Below are positions 59,812 through 64,000 of a DNA stretch of 64,000 nt, in pieces (position 1 is the stretch's first letter; each line of letters starts with the position of its first letter). The notes beneath the pieces are model-generated. The model saw nothing but the letters and a program-made list of their open reading frames with translations, ran no database searches and was not told the DNA's origin. A program made the position numbers and the translations under genes. The stretch comes from Palsa-744 sp036498265 (GTDB taxonomy: Bacteria; Actinomycetota; Thermoleophilia; Solirubrobacterales; Solirubrobacteraceae), in assembly GCA_036498265.1 (NCBI GenBank), contig DASYFT010000002.1:1-64000 (forward strand), in the 5' to 3' direction.

Positions 59812-61092
59812 ATGGCCTCGACCGACACAGCAGAGGCTCAGCCGGTTACAGCCGAGCCCCGCCCGGTACGCCCCGCCCCGCAGGGACCACCGGGCCGGGC
59901 GGCTCGCCGGCCGCTGCGGCGCTACCCCGAGCGGGGCCTGCTGGGCGGAGTGTGCGCCGGCGTCGCGGAGCATCTCGGCGCCAACGTGCTCGCGGTGCGC
60001 CTGCTGATGGCCCTGGTGGTGGCGGCCGGGGGGGTTCCGATCCTCTTCTACGCGCTTGCCTGGGCCCTCATCCCGGTCGCGCCCGAGAGCAGGGGTATGG
60101 CTCGCAGGCGAGGAGCGTGGATAGAGGCGGTGGCGATCGTCGTGGCGGTCGCCGCGGCGCTGTTCGGCCTCCGGCGCGCGGGCCTGCTGATCGGTGACTC
60201 GTTCATATGGCCGCTGGTCATCGGGACGGCCGGGATCGCGCTCGTGTGGCTGCCGGTTAGCCCCGCGCGCGAGCCGGAGGGCCAGCGTGGACGCTTCTCG
60301 CCACGGCGGATGCTGCGGCTGCCGGGCCGCTCGGAGCTCCGGCTGTTCCTGCTCGGGTTGCTGCTGGTGACGCTCGCGGCCGCGTCGCTGCTGCACTCGC
60401 TCGGCGTGCTGGCGAACCTCGGCAAGGCGATCGGTGCGGTGGCGCTGGTGGTGACCATCGTCGGCGTGCTGCTGGCGCCGTGGGTCGTGCGGCTCGGCCG
60501 AAGCCTCGCCTCCGAGCGGGCGGCGCGGATCCGCGAGCAGGAGCGTGCGGAACTCGCCGCCCACCTGCACGACTCGGTTCTGCAGACGCTCGCGCTGATC
60601 CAGAAGCGCGCCGCCGACCCGCGCGAGGTGGCGGGCCTCGCGCGCCGGCAGGAGCGCGAGCTTCGGAACTGGCTGCACGAACGTCCGGCGGCCGGCGGGC
60701 GCGACTCGCTCGCGACGGCTCTCGGGCGGGCCGCGGCCGAGACGGAGGAGACCCACCAGGTGCCGATCGAGGTGGTCACGGTGGGTGACCGGGCGCTGGA
60801 CCCGGGCCTCGAGGCGATGGTCCAGGCGGCGCGCGAGGCGATGGCGAACGCCGCCAGGTTCGCCGGCGCGGACCGCGTGGACCTCTACGCCGAGGTCGAC
60901 GGGGAGCTGGTGGAGGTCTTCGTGCGCGACCGGGGCGTGGGCTTCGACCCCGCCACGATCCCGGCCGACCGCCGGGGGGTGCGAGAGTCGATCATCGGTC
61001 GAATGGAGCGCCACAACGGGAGGGCTGTCGTCAACAGCGTGCCCGGGACGGGCACAGAGGTGGAGCTCGTGATGGAGCGCCGGCAGCCATGA
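59812..61092 (+). CDS. PspC-domain sensor histidine kinase
   Basis: 426 aa. Pro-rich leader; PspC domain (about 38-92, RYPERGLLGGVCAGVAEHLGAN); further transmembrane helices (about 105-120, 130-147, 178-195, 203-226); HisKA_3 with phosphoacceptor H253 in AAHLHDSVLQTLALIQ; HATPase with N box EAMANAARFAG, G1 DRGVGFDP and GTGTEVEL. Probably senses membrane stress, as PspC-linked kinases do. Start 59812 is used instead of 59785. Stop overlaps the regulator ATG (ATGA). Confidence 0.93.
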   Translation: MASTDTAEAQPVTAEPRPVRPAPQGPPGRAARRPLRRYPERGLLGGVCAGVAEHLGANVLAVRLLMALVVAAGGVPILFYALAWALIPVAPESRGMARRRGAWIEAVAIVVAVAAALFGLRRAGLLIGDSFIWPLVIGTAGIALVWLPVSPAREPEGQRGRFSPRRMLRLPGRSELRLFLLGLLLVTLAAASLLHSLGVLANLGKAIGAVALVVTIVGVLLAPWVVRLGRSLASERAARIREQERAELAAHLHDSVLQTLALIQKRAADPREVAGLARRQERELRNWLHERPAAGGRDSLATALGRAAAETEETHQVPIEVVTVGDRALDPGLEAMVQAAREAMANAARFAGADRVDLYAEVDGELVEVFVRDRGVGFDPATIPADRRGVRESIIGRMERHNGRAVVNSVPGTGTEVELVMERRQP

Positions 61093-61760
61093 GCGACCGT
61101 CCCCGCGTGCTGATCGTCGACGACCACCGCCTGTTCCGCGCGGGGGTGCGCGCCGAGCTCGGCCGCCAGGTCGACGTGGTCGGCGACGCCGGCGGCGTCG
61201 CCGAGGCGGTGCAGGCGATCCGGGACAGCGAGCCGGACGTCGTGCTGCTCGACGTCCACATGCCCGACGGGGGAGGCGTCGAGGTGATCAGGCGGCTCGA
61301 CGGTGAGCTGCCCGGGGTGCGCTTTCTGGCGCTCTCGGTCTCAGACGCCGCGGAGGACGTCATCGCGGTGATCCGGGCCGGGGCCCGCGGCTACGTCACC
61401 AAGTCGATATCCGGGGGCGAGCTCGCCGAGGCCGTGCGCCGGGTCGCCGGCGGCGACGCCGTCTTCTCCCCGCGGCTGGCCGGCTTCGTCCTGGACGCGT
61501 TCGCGCAGGACCGCTCTGAGGCCCGCGAGGCCGCCGGCCCGGACGAGGAGCTCGACCAGCTGACGCCGCGCGAGCGCGAGGTGCTGCGCCACATCGCGCG
61601 CGGGTACATGTACAAGGAGATCGCGCTGCGGCTGGGCATCTCGGTCAAGACGGTGGAGGCGCACGTCTCGGCCGTGCTGCGAAAGCTCCAGCTCTCCAGC
61701 CGGCACGAGCTGAGCCGCTGGGCGGTGCAGCGCAGGCTGGTGAGCCTCGACGGCCCGTGA
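61089..61760 (+). CDS. NarL/LuxR-family response regulator
   Basis: 223 aa. Receiver domain with D11/D12 acidic pocket (VLIVDDHR), phosphoacceptor D55 in VVLLDVHMPDGG, conserved Ser/Thr in ALSVSD and Lys in YVTKSISG; LuxR helix-turn-helix (about 155-215, LTPREREVLRHIARGYMYKEIALRLGIS). Partner of the upstream kinase by 4-nt overlap. The palindromes at 59762 and 61777 are the natural candidates for its binding sites. Confidence 0.95.
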   Translation: MSDRPRVLIVDDHRLFRAGVRAELGRQVDVVGDAGGVAEAVQAIRDSEPDVVLLDVHMPDGGGVEVIRRLDGELPGVRFLALSVSDAAEDVIAVIRAGARGYVTKSISGGELAEAVRRVAGGDAVFSPRLAGFVLDAFAQDRSEAREAAGPDEELDQLTPREREVLRHIARGYMYKEIALRLGISVKTVEAHVSAVLRKLQLSSRHELSRWAVQRRLVSLDGP

Positions 61761-61776
61761 GCGCGGCACCGACCAC

Positions 61777-61795
61777 TAGGGGCGATCCCCCATTG
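61777..61795. promoter_or_regulatory. operator copy 2, TAGGGG-CGAT-CCCC palindrome
   Basis: TAGGGGCGATCCCCCATTG, starting 51 nt before the ABC-ATPase ATG at 61828. Nearly identical in sequence and position to the site upstream of the sensor kinase. Confidence 0.6.
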
Positions 61796-61827
61796 CGGAC
61801 TTGCGCCGAGGCGGGCACAGTGAGGGC

Positions 61828-62790
61828 ATGAGCGATCGAGCCAGCGACGCCCCCGCGATCGAGACCAGCGGCCTCACCAAGCGCTTCGGCGCTCGCACGG
61901 CCGTCGACGGGGTCGACCTCCACGTCCCGCGGGGCTCGGCGTTCGGCTTCCTCGGTCCGAACGGCGCGGGCAAGACCACGATGATCCGGATGCTGCTGGG
62001 ACTCACCCGCGCGAGCGCCGGTGAGATGAGCCTGCTGGGTCATCCCGTCCCCGCCGAGCGCGCCACCGCTCTCCAACGGGTCGGCGCGATCGTCGAGGAC
62101 CCCCGCTTCCACCCGCACCTGTCGGGGCGGGAGAACCTTCGGATCGTCGCCGCGGTACGCGGAGCCGACGCCGCCGGCCGGATCGCGCCCGCGCTGGCGC
62201 GCGTCGGGCTCGCCGACCGTGCCGATGACAAGGTGAGGCGCTACTCGCTGGGTATGCGCCAGCGCCTCGGTGTGGCCCGCTGCCTGCTGGCGGATCCGCT
62301 GCTGCTGATCCTCGACGAGCCGACCAACGGCCTCGATCCCGGGGGAATCCAGGAGTTCCGCGAGATGATCCGCGCGATGGTGGAGCAGGAGGGGCGCACG
62401 GTGTTCATCTCCTCGCACCTGCTCGACGAGGTGGAAAGGATCTGCGACGCGGCGGCGATCGTCGATCGCGGAAAGGTCGTGACGCAGGGGGCGATCGCCG
62501 ATCTCACCGGAGGCGGGACGGGCCACGAGCTGATCGTCGGCGTGGGCGACCCGGAGCGGGCGCTCGCCCTGCTGGCCCGGATGCCGCAGGTGCTCGAGGC
62601 TCATCGCTCAGACGAGGGTCTGCGCCTCTCGCTCGCCGGTGGTGCGGACGCGGCGGCCGAGGTCAACGCTCAGCTCGTCTCGGCCGGCCTGGCCGTGAGC
62701 CGCCTGGAGCCCGTCAGGCAGAGCCTCGAGCAGCGCTTCCTGCAGATCACCTCGCGGCTCGACGCGGAACCGGACGAGGTTCGGGTATGA
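61828..62790 (+). CDS. ABC-transporter ATP-binding protein (exporter type)
   Basis: 320 aa. Walker A GPNGAGKTT, signature YSLGMRQRL, Walker B LLLILDEPTNGLD, H-loop SSHLLDEVE; the C-terminal about 90 residues are the extra domain of the DrrA/CcmA-like drug- and lipid-exporter family. Likely energises export under membrane or antibiotic stress. Start 61828 is preferred over a TTG at 61801. Preceded by the palindromic operator and coupled to the permease by ATGA. Confidence 0.94.
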   Translation: MSDRASDAPAIETSGLTKRFGARTAVDGVDLHVPRGSAFGFLGPNGAGKTTMIRMLLGLTRASAGEMSLLGHPVPAERATALQRVGAIVEDPRFHPHLSGRENLRIVAAVRGADAAGRIAPALARVGLADRADDKVRRYSLGMRQRLGVARCLLADPLLLILDEPTNGLDPGGIQEFREMIRAMVEQEGRTVFISSHLLDEVERICDAAAIVDRGKVVTQGAIADLTGGGTGHELIVGVGDPERALALLARMPQVLEAHRSDEGLRLSLAGGADAAAEVNAQLVSAGLAVSRLEPVRQSLEQRFLQITSRLDAEPDEVRV

Positions 62791-63566
62791 GCGCGATCGC
62801 GCTTCGGATGTGGGGCGCCGACCTGCTCAAGCTGCGCAAGAAACGCGGCACCCTCGCCTGGGTGCTCGTGCTGGCGCTGGCGCCCGTGGCCATCTTCTTC
62901 ATCGTCAAGGCCGTCCAGCACTCCTCCAACCCCGGACGCTACGGACCCGCCGGCGGGACCCCTGGCTTCACGGACGGCGTGCGCCTGCTGGCTCTGTTCT
63001 TCGGCCCGCTCGCCGCGGTGCTGGTCGGGGTCGAGTCCGGCACCGGCGACGTCTCGGCGGGCGTCTTCCGCGACCTCGTCGTGACGGGCCGCTCCCGCAT
63101 CGCGCTGTTCGCCTCGCGCGTCCCGGCGGCGCTCGCGGTGTGCTGGTCCGTGGTCATCGCGGGCTACGGTCTCCTGCTTCTCGGAACCTACGCGTTCGCG
63201 TCCAATCTGCCCACGCCGGACGCCGCGCTGGTCCTCAACGGCCTCGGCTTCGCCCTGCTGGCGACGGGGGTGGTGTGCGTGGTGGCCGTCGGATTCGCCT
63301 CCCTGACGACGTCCAAGCCCGCCGCGATAACGGCGCTGATCGGCTGGCAGCTCGTCGCGAGCCCGCTGATCGCGAGCATCGGCTCGCTGGGCAGCGCCCG
63401 CGACGCCATCCTCAGCCAGGCGATAGTGCACTTCAGCCCGGTCCACGTCGGCGACCGGGGCGCCCAGGTGACCATGGCCGGCGGCACGGCGCTCGTGGTG
63501 CTCGCCGCGTGGGTGGCGGTGTTCCTGGCCCTCGGTGCGTGGCGAACGCGCACGATGGACGCCTGA
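62787..63566 (+). CDS. ABC-2-type transporter permease
   Basis: 259 aa. N-terminal cytosolic helix (MSAIALRMWGADLLKLRKKR) and about six transmembrane helices (26-42, 65-82, 110-132, 145-170, 180-200, 230-248). ABC-2 fold. Partner of the ATPase; presumably forms a homodimeric exporter. Substrate unknown. Confidence 0.88.
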   Translation: MSAIALRMWGADLLKLRKKRGTLAWVLVLALAPVAIFFIVKAVQHSSNPGRYGPAGGTPGFTDGVRLLALFFGPLAAVLVGVESGTGDVSAGVFRDLVVTGRSRIALFASRVPAALAVCWSVVIAGYGLLLLGTYAFASNLPTPDAALVLNGLGFALLATGVVCVVAVGFASLTTSKPAAITALIGWQLVASPLIASIGSLGSARDAILSQAIVHFSPVHVGDRGAQVTMAGGTALVVLAAWVAVFLALGAWRTRTMDA

Positions 63567-63644
63567 GACGCGTGGGGGGCGGCGGCGAGCACGCAGCCGC
63601 ACACAAGCTCCGCCGCTCGCGCCCCGCGCGGGCGGCGGCCTGCC

Positions 63645-64000
63645 TCAGACCTTGTGGTGCTCGGGCACCCAGGAGCCGTCGTCCTGACGGGCGAAGTCCT
63701 GGAAGAGGCCCGGGGCCTCGGCCTGCATGAGCCGCGCCACCTCATCGAAGACGAACCGCAGCTCCTCCTCGGCGCCCTCCGCGGTCCGCATCTCGATCAC
63801 GTGACGCAGCGTCCGGACGTTGGCAGTCCACACGATGTCGGTGCTGAGGCCTATCGGCGCGAGGCGGCGGAGCGCCGAGGTGACCTCCTTCTTGACGTGG
63901 AACGGCACGCCGTCGGCATCGATCCCGAGCTCCTGTGCGGCGCTCACCTGGAACTCCTCGAGCTGCTCGACGATCGACAGCACCTGCTCGCGCACGGGCT
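63645..64000 (-). CDS. thyX: flavin-dependent thymidylate synthase, C-terminal part (cut by window edge)
   Basis: The frame remains open to base 64000, so the 5' end lies outside the window. The visible 118 residues hold the ThyX C-terminal helices: DIVWTANVRTLRHVIEMRTAEGAEEELRFVF and MQAEAPGLFQDF, including the WxxNxRxLRHxIxxR block that contacts dUMP/FAD. The RHRxxS substrate motif would be upstream. Makes dTMP from dUMP using FADH2 and methylene-tetrahydrofolate. The gap to the ABC permease (78 bp) holds nothing obvious. Confidence 0.86.
   Translation of the reverse strand, partial: PVREQVLSIVEQLEEFQVSAAQELGIDADGVPFHVKKEVTSALRRLAPIGLSTDIVWTANVRTLRHVIEMRTAEGAEEELRFVFDEVARLMQAEAPGLFQDFARQDDGSWVPEHHKV

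Overview
The window is one contiguous piece of a very GC-rich actinobacterial chromosome, most likely class Thermoleophilia (Solirubrobacter/Conexibacter-like). Reasons: NucS (EndoMS) mismatch endonuclease, a one-chain E2-E1 2-oxoglutarate dehydrogenase of the KGD type, many GTG starts, 1-11 bp stop/start overlaps, partner-switching regulators, a PspC-type sensor kinase, and families typical of this class (DUF2252, DUF3817, DUF6328, small Arg/Pro-tailed membrane proteins). I see no tRNA, rRNA, CRISPR array, insertion sequence or prophage. It reads as core chromosome, with about 71 protein genes and very short intergenic gaps.

Layout. 1-5.9 kb: 3' end of aconitase coupled to an M42 aminopeptidase; a minus-strand EttA - thioesterase - cupin run; a divergent J-domain/TPR protein. 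6-10.5 kb: membrane protein, LigD-type DNA ligase, tatA-nucS, cupin, crotonase. 10.5-16.2 kb: fused 2-oxoglutarate dehydrogenase with two lipoyl domains, followed by a 22-codon ORF; DUF3817 and NUDIX genes. 16.2-24.6 kb: FAD oxidase - ketopantoate-reductase-like pair, small NTF2/VOC genes, DUF6328, a divergent PurD, an MBL hydrolase, an ABC1 kinase. 24.6-27.5 kb: SpoIIE-type phosphatase, STAS antagonist and HATPase kinase, a three-gene partner-switching operon. 27.5-33.2 kb: DUF2252, DUF202-aquaporin, pyruvate kinase-glutamate decarboxylase. 33.2-45.5 kb: two divergent MBL genes, metF, LOG protein, YgjP protease, PAS-LuxR regulator, citrate synthase, PfkB kinase, quinone oxidoreductase, DEAD helicase, cyclophilin. 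45.6-53 kb: succinate-semialdehyde dehydrogenase, phosphotransferase-HAD pair, secreted glycoside hydrolase, Fpg, a 42-aa membrane peptide, Bcp peroxiredoxin. 53-64 kb: epimerase, COG4280-like membrane protein, YbhN-like flippase, acetyl-CoA synthetase, PspC kinase/response regulator, ABC exporter, 3' end of thyX.

Function. Central carbon genes are scattered but complementary: aconitase, 2-oxoglutarate dehydrogenase, citrate synthase, pyruvate kinase, acetyl-CoA synthetase, and glutamate decarboxylase plus succinate-semialdehyde dehydrogenase (most of a GABA bypass of 2-oxoglutarate dehydrogenase). Two signalling modules stand out: the partner-switching operon, and the PspC two-component system, which shares a palindromic site (TAGGGG-n-GATCCCC) about 50 nt upstream of both its own operon and the adjacent ABC exporter operon.

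A genome-style signature runs through the window: 27 genes have a TANNNT-like -10 hexamer (mostly TAGCCT, TAGACT, TAGCAT) ending 6-11 nt before the start codon, which implies leaderless transcription. It was used to choose some starts, notably ettA. All calls are by eye from sequence and translation; no database search was run.
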